A DNA stretch of 64,000 nucleotides from Rhododendron vialii (taxonomy: Eukaryota; Streptophyta; Magnoliopsida; Ericales; Ericaceae): contig NC_080568.1 of assembly GCF_030253575.1 (NCBI RefSeq), positions 21,723,501-21,787,500 of the forward strand, in the 5' to 3' direction. Made by a program: the position numbers and the translations under genes. This document shows, piece by piece, positions 11,301 to 24,001 of the stretch. The notes under the pieces were generated by a model, which worked only from the letters and a program-made list of their open reading frames with translations, did no database searches and had not been told where the DNA came from. Numbering within the stretch: position 1 is the first letter of the stretch; every line of letters begins with the position of its first letter.

Positions 11301-14300
11301 TAACTTGTAATCTACAACCAAAAGCTTGGCTTCTTTCAAAGCTGGAAAGAACGCAAGTTGATCATCAATACATGTAATGTTAATAATATCACAAGTGTGA
11401 GAAGAATGTCATTTACATGCATATAGGGGTAAAGTAAACAAACAAAGTTATGACAAGAACTCATTACCAGGGAAATATTCAGCAATAGGGGCAGCATATT
11501 TGGGAGACTTCCCTGATCTATTAAGTAGGACACTAACTTGGATCTTATCTGCATCCTAATGGTACAATTGTTAGAACAGTTGCACTGTTTTGAGCAAACC
11601 ATGCATTGATCTAAGTTTCCCATAGTTAAATCATAAAATATCAACCATTTACTTCTCTAGAAATGATGCATGGAATTTACCTCCTCTACAGACTTAAATG
11701 ATGAGACATCTTTACGTTTTGAACAGAAGTATGAACATGAAACAGTTCTTGCATCAGCTTCCTCAGCAGTTGCATTTGAAAGGCCAGCATTCCCGAGATC
11801 TGAAACCACTTCCACACCACGAAGAACTACAGGATGAGGTACTTCAGCTGAGGGTTCATTGAATGCTTCTATAATGTATGTGGCTTGTGGATCTCTAAAT
11901 CTAGCAGCAATGGCATCTGATGCACGTAAATACATATCCCCTGCTTCTGGAAAACATCAAAATATACATCACAAAAGCAATTAGAACCTTCAGTATTTTC
12001 ATACTACGGAAAATAAGCATTTCAAAAATTCGAGATAGCCAGAAACTGCTTACATGCTTGTGATGAATCAAGAAATTCATTCAAGAGCAGATAAAAAACA
12101 TGGACCGCTCAGGGTACTCAGAAGTTAGAATTCAAACGAATGTTACAATTTCCTCAGAACATTTAATTGGCCTTGTACTTTTGATTTTTGACAACCAAAC
12201 TGGAAAAAAATATTCTGTGCGGTTCACATAAGACTGCCCGAAGGCAGATCAGAATACCAAGTGGTCCCCGCTCGGTTGAGGGCGAGGACAACAACTAGAG
12301 TATCTCCTGCCGGAAGAATAGCAGTATTGGCTCTCGTTCTTTTTCTATAGCGAGCGAAGGGACTAACTAGTCGTTAGGCCCGAGAGTAGCGGAACAGATG
12401 GCTTATTGAAAGGAGGGAGCGAACGGACTAATAGCGATGTCCCCGGGAGCACATAAAGCATGAGGGGACATCAGCATACGAGGAAGTGAGTGAACAACCC
12501 AGATATAGATTCCTGAGAAAGACTGTTCCAGTTTTACCCCACTTTTACCAGCAGTACCTACTGTAAACTGCAAGATATCTGGCCAATGTTTGTAACTTTC
12601 TATTCTAAAGTCCTAACATTAGAAACCACAAGCCCATTCCTACTCCACATCTCCAGCATGGGTGTTTAACATTGCAATCTACGGTATACTCCTGGTCTTT
12701 TATCTAAAACTACACTTCAAACCTGAGTCTGCTTCAACTATATCCTTACTGTTTATGATTATCATAGCTCCTGCATAAGGAGACGACAAATTCACCATCA
12801 TCACTGGACCTAGTTGTGCCTCAAGTGAATAATGGGTACCTGAAGCAGTGCATGTGCTACATCACAGGGTACTTCAGCTGCTCAGCAGGAATTGCAGTCT
12901 TAGTTGTCTTCTACTGTACAATGAATTTTACAAAACATTTTTGCGTCATGAAAGCAATGGAATCTCTTATTAACTTCCAAAGCTCAAGGTAGTTTTTAAG
13001 CAGTAAAAAGGTTCAATTAAACCATAGCAACCCCTACTAAATGTGCTCAACCTGAATAACAGTCTACAGTCTACTCATCATTTCACACAACCAGCAAGCA
13101 CACCTCTTGGCAATCGTCAACTGTGCAGCAGCTCCCATTCACGCTCTCTAGTCTCCACTGATCACTATGATGTATTTGGCAGAGCAGATATGTATGGTAG
13201 CTCAGTAAAGTGACACAGATTACACCATTTACCTGGATTTGTTACCCTGAATCAGTACTGAGCTTCCTGAGCTTTTTCCCCTGTCTATCATGGTCCCTCT
13301 ACCAACCCGACTATATGGGTCAAAAGCTCTTTAGAACACATCTTATGATTCCTCACAAATGCCCCTTTCTTCAGTGTTTTACGTTGTCTCAAGCAAGAAT
13401 AATTCTAATCCAGGCATCATTTTGTATGAAAACTCAATCTGTAGTGGGTAGGCGCCCTCTTGCTCGGTGATTAGTATTTCAAATAGATTACCATTTAGAA
13501 TTCAATGGTTGGGGCCTCACAAAGGTCATAGGTTGCCAGGATACACATACACCAATTCAACAACCAATATTCTCTATATACATACCCATTACCCATCCCA
13601 AGTAAGAATATATTCATACAGATAGAGAGGCATTTAATCGGCAACATACACTGCTAACAGTATACCTGAGTTATCAAAAGAAACGGTACAACTCAAGTGG
13701 CATCCTACAAAGCTAAAGACATCTCAAACATTTGATGACAAAACAGAGAAAGAACTTTACCTTTGGGGCTCTCAACTGGAAAATAAACAGGCAACTTGAT
13801 CTTAAGCTCGCATCGAAGTAAGCAACCTCTCTCCCAAACATACTTCTCAGGCTGATCAGCATAGATAACATCATCAACAGATTCCAACCTAGTTGAATCT
13901 CCAGACCTCGACACAAAAAAACAAAGATTTCCAGTGTCCAAATCCGCGACAGCTCCAACCAAATCTCGATCCTCTGAATCCCTTCCATCAACATTCCCAG
14001 ACAGAAACTTCCTCAAATTGCGTGAGGCGCTGACTGCCTCACTCGCAACTTGTTCAAAATCAGAATTTTCTCCAACAATCAGCGCTCCAATGACTTCAAA
14101 ACCTCTTAACAGCAGTGACCTAAGATCATCTGCTCATGAATTATGTACCCGTCGTAAGTATAAACACATGTGCGTACACATTCACAACATACACATTATT
14201 TATTCACAAGTGAATTCGTTCAAACAATCAGCGCTCGAAATACTTTGATTCCCCTCAATAGTAGTATGGTAAGATCATCTACTCTTAAATCATTACCTGC

Positions 14301-15323
14301 AAGATGCAGGTACTGAGACATCTACAAATGTCAAAATAAATGGTAACAGAGAATTTCAACTACAATTACTTCAAAACTCCTAAGATCTTCTGCTCATAAG
14401 TTACGTACCGGCGGTATGTACAAACACGTATGCCTAGACATTCACAACGCACACACATACGTATACATATATATAAAACTCGTTCGAAACTTAATTGATT
14501 CGAACAATCAGAGCTTCGATTACTTCTATTCCCTCAATTGCACTAACAGAAGATCATCATCTTGTAAATTACTCAACCGACACAAGTATAAATAAATCCG
14601 GGCACACATTCATTATGTATAACTCATTCTAGCTCTTATCTCCCTCTCTCTCTGTTTGTATGTACATGTACATAATTCACTCTTCTAGAATATCAATATA
14701 CCCCTTACACAATATCCACCGCCCTAAGGGTTATGGACTCGAGGGCGGAGGTAATAAGATACAAGTGGTGTCACTTGACCCTAGACAGTTGATATCTCAC
14801 AAGGATATTTGATAGTCGTTTTGTTATTTTTACGGTTTCACCCCGTAAAAAGATCTTTCAATTGCTCTAACTTGCTTCAAATGCACAGAAAACCCCAAAA
14901 TTCGGTTCTTTTCGAGAGTCGACGGTGTTATGAATGATCTCGTTGGGACTAATTGTAAAGCAAAATTACATTAATGAGTATATTTTTAGCTCGCAATTAG
15001 TTATTTCTTTTGTATTAACAAACAAGATATATAATCTGATCTACTTTCTGACGCCACTAACCAAAAATCTTGGCGCCGCCATTGATATGAACCTTAGCAT
15101 TGTTCATACATACATACATATATGTACCTGATTCATTGGAGTAATGAGGAGAGAGAGGAGAGGAGGGAAGGGTGTGGATGCATCGGAAGGTGGAGACGAT
15201 GGTGAAGGGAGGGAAGAAGGGAGATCCGATAAGCCATTGAAGGCCTGGTTGTTCGTTCTTGTTGATGATTATCAGCCTGCGACAAAGAACTCGCACGCTC
15301 GTTTTCACTTCGTCCGCGGCCAT
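8356..15323 (-). CDS. UFSP: UFM1-specific protease (peptidase C78), complete
   Basis: Thirteen exons on the minus strand join in frame: 15128-15323, 13761-14132, 11681-11940, 11468-11555, 11166-11341, 10777-10867, 10383-10505, 10231-10278, 10078-10154, 9592-9680, 9171-9282, 8847-8949 and 8356-8585. The sum is 1965 nt, giving 654 residues, close to the plant family length of about 645 that I recall. The start is placed at MAADEV; an ATG 15 codons upstream is also in frame. The N-terminal half is the plant extension; the C-terminal half is the papain-fold C78 domain. The catalytic Cys lies in WGCAYRS (codon 9669-9671), and the Asp and His lie in LDPHYTG (8506-8508 and 8500-8502). It should mature UFM1 and remove it from targets such as ER-bound ribosomes. 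No lesions were found. In Arabidopsis the orthologue (AT3G48380) lies near CbbY. Confidence 0.93.
11941..13760 (-). other. Long UFSP intron 2 with a GC-richer insert
   Basis: This 1.8-kb intron contains a segment at about 12230-12510 whose composition (GAGCGAAGGGACTAAC, TCCCCGGGAGCAC and similar) differs from the AT-rich surroundings. It resembles plant mitochondrial intergenic DNA or an old repeat. No coding content was seen. Confidence 0.4.
14065..14620 (-). repeat. Degenerate tandem copies of UFSP exon 2 5' end inside intron 1
   Basis: The exon 2/intron 1 boundary (about 14079-14195) is echoed at about 14225-14300, 14361-14458 and 14507-14616. Shared blocks are AATCAGMGCT, AAGATCWTCTGCTCAT, GTACC-x-CGGTATGTA and ACATTCACAAC. 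The copies carry both coding and intron bases, so the array arose by duplication of the exon border, followed by divergence. Only the first copy retains an open frame that joins exon 1. Confidence 0.6.
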
Positions 15324-18300
15324 GGATTTTGATGATTCTTTCTGATGCGATGAACTTTGATACCTCACTGAAACCCGAGTTTAGTTGATTTCAGTTCGCG
15401 ACGGGGAGAGTTGTTCTTTGTCAGGAAAAGAGGGTGATTGGATGCAAGGATGAGATATCCCAAGCCAGGATAAGAAATGGACTACGGGCTCTTTTAAAAA
15501 TCTAATCTAAAATTTGTATCCGTAGCTATTGCATTACACGCCAGTAGGATTCAGACTTCTCAGCCCTCAGCAGTCCAACTGCCGAGAAGTCGGCGCAATT
15601 CAATCTCGGTCGTTTACCTCGACAACTAATGATCCATATTCTGTGAAGTATGCTATATAGGTAAAAAAAAAAAAGAGTATAATTTAGCGAGATACTTTCA
15701 GCAAATTTAGATCATTAAAAATACTTTCCAAAAGTGTTACACATACAACAGTTGTGTAAAACATACAACGGTTGTGTAAAACACAACACACAATCAATCT
15801 CTAGCCGTTCATTGTAGTAATAAATGGTCAGGACTCATTCAAACTCTTCCCCATAAAAATTAGACTTTTCCTTGGAAGAGTTTTTTTAAAATCTAGACCT
15901 TTCAAATACATCTAGACGGTCAGAATTATGCACACAATCGACACAACGGTTGTGCAAGTAGCATTTTTGAATACTTTTTGATGGTTGAAATTATGCGAAC
16001 TGTCCTCTGCAATCAAAACACAGACTGCAAATAAGCAAGATTCTCAACATATGAATACAAGATATAAAATTCCTAGAGTATGTCAGAAGTGAAATTCTAC
16101 ATCAAATATATACTTTGGTGATCTTTGTGTTATGTTTGTTGAAGAATTATACAATGTAAGTGCACTCTAAACGACTCTTCAAATTTAAATATTTTATCTT
16201 TTCGTTGACTTTGAAGGTACCCATTTGTGCTCAAACAATAAATTAATTCACCAATTAAAAATATAGTAGAATTGATGAGTTGACAATTCGAAGACTCATT
16301 TTCCATTCTTCAAACTTGAAGAAAGAAAAAGCTACACTAAAATAGTGTAGCAAGTTTGCTTCTTCATGGAACGGTGTTTTGATGACATGGCTCTTCAAAT
16401 TCAGTTTGGTTTTATTTTTGCTGCCTCATTTGGAGAGATGCTCTTAACTCCTTGAATATGGAAATGGTAGAGGAAAAAAAAACTCCAGTATTCGTTTTAG
16501 TTGGGACGAGAACAAAATAAGAAGGGCAAAATAATCACATCCATTAGCTCATGATGGACGGGATATGGAATCCCCAATGAGATCCCGGGATATAGGATAC
16601 GTACTTTCGTCCATAACGCGGGAGCAAATGCTATACTTTTTGGGCCCACGGCACTACATATTAGATCGCACCCCATTTAGAGGAAAATACAGTTTCAATG
16701 TAAGACTGAGAGAGACTTCATTTTGATAGGTCACAAAGAGAAAAACCTAAAACCTGATAAATTGATGGAAATAGTTCATTTTAATTGACTTCTACACTAT
16801 TTAAGGTTTTTTTTTAAAGGTTCTAACTGAGCTGTTTATCATGGATCTGTTTGGATTTGTCTAGGCCACTGCGAACAGAAAAATGCCACAAACACAAACA
16901 TAAGTGCACATATACGGGGACAGATGTAGCTGCACAGATCTGAACACAAATGTGTTACATATGTGTGAGCCCTACATATTCGCTGTGGGAACCACATGCA
17001 TCGAAGGGTTTCAGACACAATTGTGTCCAAATCTGTGCACTTTTGCATGTGTCAATAGCATTGCTCCATTGCCTAAGTCGATCATAAGCTGTTAAAACCT
17101 TCCACCAAATCAGTCGGAATCATGGGAAACAAAATTGACAAATGAACAATAGTGTTTGAAGCCAAAGGTTGGAAATCAACTTTCATATTACTAACAATAT
17201 ACAAACTCAAGTTCCCAACAATTAAATTTCAGACGGCTTTCCAAGTTTCAGTAATCCTTAGAATCCTAAAATCTGTTGAAGATTTTTGACAAAAAATTTA
17301 AAAGCTCAAATTCCAAAATTTGATGTTTTTCGTATCATGCACTACGATTCCTCCGAGAGCTTGCCCTGCATAATTTTCGATGGAGGGCTTCTTATTGCAG
17401 AAGAGTGACCATCATTTGCGCATGGGAAGATTCCGGTTTTTAATTGCACCACCAAATAAGTAGAATTAAGCAAGCAAGTCATGATGCTTAAGGCAACACA
17501 TTTTCTGATGCTCAAGGCAACAAGTCTCATAAAACTGTCGGGTCTGTCATCACTGTTAACTATATACAGGTTATAGTAACAGAAGTTAAGAGAAGACCTT
17601 CAGAACATAATGCTCAAGTCTTAATGTGCAAGAGAATGTTAATCTTTGAAGTACCTTTGCTGTACTGAAAAATTACCCGGTAGCCACACAAGGTAAAACA
17701 CACTTCAGCGAGTGAGCTCATTGTTGTTGATACCAAAGTTGCCAAGCCTGCAACAAGATGCATTTTCTAACATTTCAATGGAGCTTAAATAGAGAAGGTT
17801 CTATTATAAGGTCAATTATCAGCAAAAAGCACAGTTACACATACCAGCAACACAGCCAGCACACATTTTATTAGTAACATTCAGTGAATTGAAACACGGA
17901 GTCCATAAAGACAAGGAAATGAGGTTTGAAATGTAAGCAAGCTAAGAAGGTATACGATTCCATTAGGACCATTACCAATTGCAAGTTTCCACAACGTTCA
18001 ATTGAATTACCACAACTAACCCATAGGTCTCTTGTTATACAATGTACGACTTTTCCACACAGCTGTAAACCGAACCAAGTTATGCGAGCATGACTTAATA
18101 GTTTGTGCATCAAACAAACCTATCTGGAACACATTTTGAGGCTTCTTGCTTTTCTAAAATTCGGCTTGATAAGCTCATATTGCATAAGAGAACCAAGCTA
18201 CTTGAGCTCGGCTAGAAGGAAGCTCGTTTGAGAAACTTGGATAACCCACTAATTTGCTCAATTTGCCTCATTTACAATCCTACACTTGGATGCCGATTGT

Positions 18301-18660
18301 GGCAAAGCCCTGTTGGTCAATGACTCTACTCTGTACACCATGTAGTCAAAATAAGCTCAAGGAATATGAACACCGTTCACAGGGTTCCCCCAATCTGCAA
18401 ACAAATTAATGAATTTAACAAATCTTCGCCTCACTCTAAAGAACACTGCTTTGCAACTAAAGATAAAGCATTCATAAACAAAAGCTCATATATAGAGCTA
18501 ACCCAGCTGAGATTCTCTATCTGTAAATGATGACTTATAATTAGTAGGGCATGATTAAGAATGCAAAATAAACCAGCCTACAATGTCTAACTGTATTTCC
18601 GGTCAACGTCTTCACTATTCATGATCAGCAAAAGAAAATAACTAAATTAGAAAAATGAGG
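15324..18660. other. Intergenic, UFSP promoter side
   Basis: The region is AT-rich. At 15740-15960 there are several copies of a CAACxGTTGTGT motif, one near-palindromic, probably from a small transposon. A segment at 16840-17060 rich in CACAAA/TGTGTC has the look of a MITE remnant. A poly-A/TA microsatellite stretch lies near 15660. No supported gene was seen. Putative UFSP promoter elements cannot be placed with confidence. Confidence 0.4.
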
Positions 18661-18673
18661 CTATAAAACCACA

Positions 18674-19305
18674 TACCCATTCTCATCTCTGGAGCAATTC
18701 ATTTGACAACTATTGGTACAGCAATATGTATCAATTGAAGACCTTCTGGGAATAGACAATTCAAGATTACTGTCTGGTTGGAACCTCAAACAGGTACTCT
18801 GAGAAGTCTCTGATGACTGCATCTTTTTATGGAGCTTCAGGGATCTGAATAAACAGTCAGGCTGTTTCTCCTCCTCTTGAGCAGATATAGCTTTGCATTT
18901 GCAATTGCCTGTCATTCCAATGCTTAGTGCATTTCCTTCATTGTTCCGTATCATCGCTTCTTTTTTCTGACAGCAGTTATTCGAGAATTGGGACCCACAA
19001 TAGGGGGAACAAGTCTCAACATATTTGTCCCTTACGTTTGCCTTTTCAGAGGTGGAATCAGAATGACATGATGGTTCACTTCTGTTTTCAGTGGTTGACT
19101 CATGGTGCAATTTGCGGGAACAGCTGAACAAGCTGAAGGATATCTTCTTTTTGGTATACTTTGTCGCAGGAACACAGTGCATAAGATTGATCCGCATCTC
19201 CACATTACAACCCAGAACAGATTGAAGTGCGTTTGCAATCAATTTCCATGACTTCTCAGCCTTCTTTACATAGCCAGGGTGATGAAACTCCAATTCAACC
19301 ACTGC
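18674..19305 (-). pseudogene. STICHEL-like protein, isolated C-terminal exon
   Basis: The minus-strand frame reads VELEFHHPGYVKKAEKSW, then SVLGCNVEMRINL, then a Cys/Ser-rich tail ending CSRDENG at a good donor (GTATGT at about 18668-18673). This matches the C-terminal region of plant STICHEL/STICHEL-like proteins, which carry a DnaX-type AAA+ domain further upstream and in Arabidopsis affect trichome branching. An acceptor (TTAG|CA) lies just upstream of the open frame. No AAA+ exons were found upstream, where a stop at about 19351 and then a Gypsy remnant follow. No final basic exon was recognised downstream. It is therefore probably a gene relic, although remote exons beyond the repeats cannot be excluded. 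Confidence 0.6.
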
Positions 19306-19830
19306 TAACCTTGGGATATGGTTTACGACTAGGTCATATGAGTACCTTGATTAGTTCCTAGACTCTCTGCAATTCTATTTCCAACTCCTTTCAAACTCTT
19401 TTGTGAACCTGGTTTCATTCGGCTTATGTGGGTTCAGTGAATGTACAAATCAAAAATTGATCATGCTCTTCTTCCATGCCCCTCGCTTCTAAACCCTATA
19501 CATGTTTTAGCAAAAAGTCCAAGTGCAAATCCGAAGTAAAAAAAAAAATTTTTGAAAACAAGTTGAGAACTTTCTTGATTTCAAACTTTGTAGCATGCTC
19601 GGAATCGTGCTTTATGCTTTATCTGATAAATTCGAAAGTATCTTCTATATATGTCATCATTGAGCCCCATTTAACTTATTCATGTCAACCATGAATACTC
19701 TTCTTCCTTGAATTCTTGGTTATTATGAAAATTAGTGTTCTGATTCATCAATTTCTTGAATGTTCCAAATGAGTGATAGAAGGGAAACGAGTGATAGAGG
19801 GGAAAATTGGTAGAACGCAGGAAAGGTCGA
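19306..19830. other. Spacer between STICHEL-like exon and Gypsy remnant
   Basis: Nothing recognisable was seen. The boundary with the decayed retroelement interior is not sharp. Confidence 0.35.
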
Positions 19831-20767
19831 GGCTCTTGTTAACAATGGCGATAGGAGTTCTGTATTTTTCTCTACTCGCTGGATACAAATAGAAGTTCCA
19901 AGACTTCTCTCAAAGGGCAAGTTGCTATGGAAGATGAAAAAGAAAAGGGGAAAGCTTTGGACGCACATACATAAAAAGAACTCTAAAAGCTCAAGCAAGG
20001 AGATGCGACGGCACCAATCCTCACTCTTTCCAGATGGGACATAGAGATTTGGGCTCAATGACAAGGCATAGGAAGAGTATCGATGAAAAACGAAAAAGTG
20101 ATTGACATCGAGAATATCGACATCAACTTTTTGAACCCCATGTCCAAGTAATCATACGAATATTGATATCAAAAATCTGAGTTTAGATTTGAAAATTTTC
20201 CATCACTTACGAGTGAATGATTCTAAGTCCAGAAGACTTGATCGATGCAAATTTATTTGAGGATTTTCAAGTCAAGGGCAGCAACTACTATCAAGGCAAT
20301 TCGCCTACAACAGTAGCTATCAGGCAAGGGTAAGCCAGACGTCCTTCAAAGCTTTATACGAGAAGTGTTGCAGAACCTCGATATGCCTCATAAAGAGCAA
20401 CGATTGGGAAGGAGATAGCATACGAGGAACAATTCGAGTGAATCTCAGAACGCTGCTTACCAAATGTGACAAACGTGTTCAACCACCAGTGGAGTTAGAA
20501 GGGGATTTACGATATGAAGAACGACCCGTCAGAATTATGGATCGAAAAGACAAACAACTTCGAAGTAAAGTCATTCCGTTGGTAAAAGTTTGGTGGGAAA
20601 AACATTCTGGGAATGAGGCGACGTGGGAAAGAGAGGATGATATGCGATGACAATATCCGGAATTATTTGGGGAAGGTACTACTGATTTACCTATTTTATC
20701 TTAAACCCCAATCTAACACTAAGATTAGACAAATTTGGAGGACCAAATTTCCCAAGGTGGGGAGAAA
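19830..20767 (+). mobile_element. Decayed Gypsy (chromovirus-type) pol 3' end with chromodomain-like tail and polypurine tract
   Basis: On the plus strand, SFKALYEKCCRTSICL (about 20340-20390) matches the conserved integrase C-terminal region of plant chromoviruses. It is followed at 20438-20650 by RPVRIMDRKDKQLRSK-x-IPLVKVWW-x-EATWEREDDMR, the usual tail of such polyproteins. A TGA then interrupts just before QYPELFGEG, which would normally continue the frame. Fragments near 19840-19920 may be integrase core. A purine-rich tract (AAGGTGGGGAGAAA) at about 20754-20767 directly precedes the LTR. The element lacks its 5' half. Confidence 0.75.
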
Positions 20768-22808
20768 TGTGAAATCCTACCTTTTCTAAAAAAATAAAAA
20801 GTAGTAGTTTAATCACATGGTCCGAATAGTAACCCAACTCACTGTATGAGTTACGCAACGATGGGATTTTATCTTAAAAATCCGACACCGCCACAATGAC
20901 CCTTAAATTATTATTAGTCTGTGTTGAATTTTTGGGATTTTTCGGAGACTGAAATCCAAATACGTTTGGTCTAGTTCGCGTTAACGGGACATGAAATTTA
21001 ATTTGCTGAGTCATGGGGATAGTAACAGGTGTCTTATTTTCATGTTGTACCTCCATGTTCCACCGAAGTATATATATGTGTATTGGGTAATTATTAAATT
21101 AGAGAACAAAACAAAAATGAGAGAGACTCCTGCCTAGTCTTTTTTTTTGCCGAGAATCCACCGTCGGGCCGCCTACCCGTTCCGTTTGTTTTCACCGAAG
21201 GATTTCTAAGCCCTTTTTGGTAATCCTTCTAACCCATTAATCTATTTATCATTCTCACTCATTAATCTATTTTATGGTTAGTAATAGGGCTTATGTATCT
21301 GTTTTTACTGAGGAAATAGAACTGGAGCAAAACTCTTGCAACACTCGCACACGCACGCGTACAGCATCAAGGAACGGCGGCCATGGCTGCCGACCAACTC
21401 GATCGACACCACTTCGGCCACTCTCTCTCACCTTTTTATAGCATCTTTTTCTCCTCTCGCATACGCAGCGCTCCAACCCCTAAAATTTTCACACAAGCGA
21501 AACCCCTATCGCATTTTAAGTAAATTATTTGCTGATTATTCACTGACTGATTATAAGCCTCAATTTAGGATATTGAATAGCAATTTGATTAAGCTAATCT
21601 AAGACTATGCTAAACTCCTACGCATCTACTTTAGTAAACTGTGGGAATTTTGTTCCAAACTTGTGTATTTGGTACCCATATATATAACTTCAGAAGGGAT
21701 AATAGGTTTAGTATGTAATACTTTCATTCTAGAACTATAAAAAAAACAGTCCTTATGCCGACCCCGACGACTTAATGAAGAAATTAGAGTTGATTCCTAG
21801 ATCATGCTCAAACAGTTGTGGCAAGTAGTAATTCGTGATGCGTTTTGTATAGGTACTAGTGCCTTGGGCTAGCTCGGTGCCACGTCAAGTTAGACGCATC
21901 CTTTTTGGTGAGTTGCGCATACCTTAGTTACATGTATTTTCTGAAATTTTGGAATGAGATGCCATTGCTTGATTTTGCTGGAAAATATGGAATTTGAACT
22001 TCCTACTTGGTTTAATTGATGTTAATGCATGCGATGACTGGTTTATAAATCTTTTGAGTTTAAGTTAAATTAGACCATGGCAATATGTTTTGGAAACTTG
22101 AACTTTACTGGTTGCTAGTACATGCTTGTGATAATATGATTCATCCGAACGGTGTCCCGAGCGCTAGGGGATGGGTAAAGATACTAGCGGCGTGAAGTAA
22201 TAAGGTAGGAGATGCAGCCAGGCATCACCGGGTAATGATATCTTACCACTCTTCAATGGGGTCGCTCCCCAACCGACTGGCAAAAATACCGTTGAATGCT
22301 ATTATTGCTCAAAAGTGCAAAAGTTGAAAAATAAATGAAATGAAAAGGGTCCATCTCTTGGACCGAAGAAATGAGCTAGCTTTCAGACAAAAATGCTTGT
22401 ACTGGATGGTCAACAAAATATTTGAATTGTTGCTTTGAACTGTTTTATAATGTGGGGTATTTCCATGGTCAAACATGTAACTTTCGTATATGTTTCTCAC
22501 CCGAGCTTCGGCTTATGAAAACCTTTTACAATTTTTCAGGTTAAGGTAGATGGCAAGTTGTGGACTGAATGGGGTGCTAGAATAACCGTGGAGAATCATG
22601 TATAGCCTAATGGTTTGTAATTATTATACTTGTACACTTAGAAGCTCTAGGATTATGTTATTTATTCTACGCTTCCGCATACTTTGCTTATATGGTTTAA
22701 AATGACAATGATGTGAGAAATCTCTAAACTAGATTTTGAGCATGCCTTCGGCGGCTTAACACCTGCTTGGCCGGTCACGACTTCCAAGGTAGGTTTTGGG
22801 TCGTGACA
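20768..22808 (+). mobile_element. 3' LTR (about 2.04 kb) of the Gypsy element
   Basis: It starts TGTGAAATCC right after the polypurine tract and ends GTCGTGACA. A TATA-like TTTTTATAGC lies near 21435. The last 1.2 kb matches 608-1818 in inverse orientation. No primer-binding site follows, as expected for a 3' LTR. A target duplication could not be tested because the 5' LTR is missing. Confidence 0.75.
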
Positions 22809-23933
22809 GCGAAATTGCTCACAAGTCACAACCCTACTGTATAGGTTATTCCGGATTTCTTTTACTTTTCTTTTTTTGGCAAGAAACTTGCTCGCGGCTG
22901 GGACTTGGGAGACGTAGGATATCGAAAGCCCAACAAAGCGGTAACTAAATATTGTGTATGCCGCAGCCACAAGTACTTGTTTCATTTGGAGAAATGGAAA
23001 CATTTCAAAACGACCATAAGGTTCTACACCCTAACAATCAATTCTTGAGATCAACATAACACTTTTCCCAAATGCAAATACACAAAGGTTATCATATTTT
23101 CTTTTCCATGGAATCATCTCCGTCCCGCTAGGTTTTTATTTTTTGAGTACCTATTTTCCGTTTTATGTGACAGATCATTTTCTCATAATACATCAAATAC
23201 AAAAACTTTCAATTAAATTATTTCAATAAAATATTTAATTACTGTCTTTGTAAATTCGGGGAGTTAAAAATGATGACATGATAATGTCGCTATTATTGCT
23301 GTAAAAGCTATATATAGGTTACGTAGATATCATGTTGATCACATCAGTAAATGTATGTCTAGTGTTCAATGTGCTTTTACCTGCTTTGAAGAAGATGGAG
23401 TGGAATTGGTACAGTGAAATCATGTAGGAACCACTGGCTAGTTGGTTGCCTACCACTCATCTCTTTAGGAGGTGGAGGTTTGAGCCCCTCTGTGGGCGGT
23501 TTGGGGTCAGGGCTATGGATAGTTCTTGCAATTTTTTGTGCTAATTCAACACACTCCGCTAACTATACCGTGTGGTAAAAAAAAATTCATGTTACATTTT
23601 CTTGACTCATACAAAACAGAACAAAAAGACTTGAGATATCCCGTTCTACTAAAAGAAATAAATACTTATTTGTTAAATAAAGTAAAATAATTACTTACTT
23701 TTAGAATTAAAAATAATATATTATAAAAAAATAACATATTTCATAAAATAAAAAATAAATATTTAAAAAATAATAACCTTAGCAAAATAGAACTAGCCCG
23801 CGACAAGGGAGACTTCTGTCAATCTGTCATGTCCGAAACCTAATTGTAAAAATTTCAGGGAAAGTTTGTAATTAACTACCATCCAGAAGCCTTATGCTGA
23901 GTTTTGCTTGCTCTGCTTCCCCAATTAACTGTA

Positions 23934-23970
<37 letters not shown>

Positions 23971-24001
23971 GTTGGGGTTCCTTGAACCCTACGAAACAGA
24001 G
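22809..24001. repeat. VPS34 upstream region with a SINE-like element
   Basis: About 23427-23590 resembles a tRNA-derived SINE. It has an A-box-like TAGTTGGTTGCCT, a B-box-like GGTTTGAGCCC and a terminal poly-A run, with a short TCATGT repeat on both sides. A CT microsatellite (about 23938-23967) lies in the VPS34 5' leader. A dense AT-rich patch lies at 23640-23790. Confidence 0.5.

Noticed and set aside
16839..17095. Overlapping open frames on both strands
   Set aside because: Low-complexity CACAAA/TGTGTC repeats; no coding signal.
22662..23003. Minus-strand open frame of 113 codons
   Set aside because: It overlaps the end of the Gypsy LTR and has no recognisable domain or splice context.
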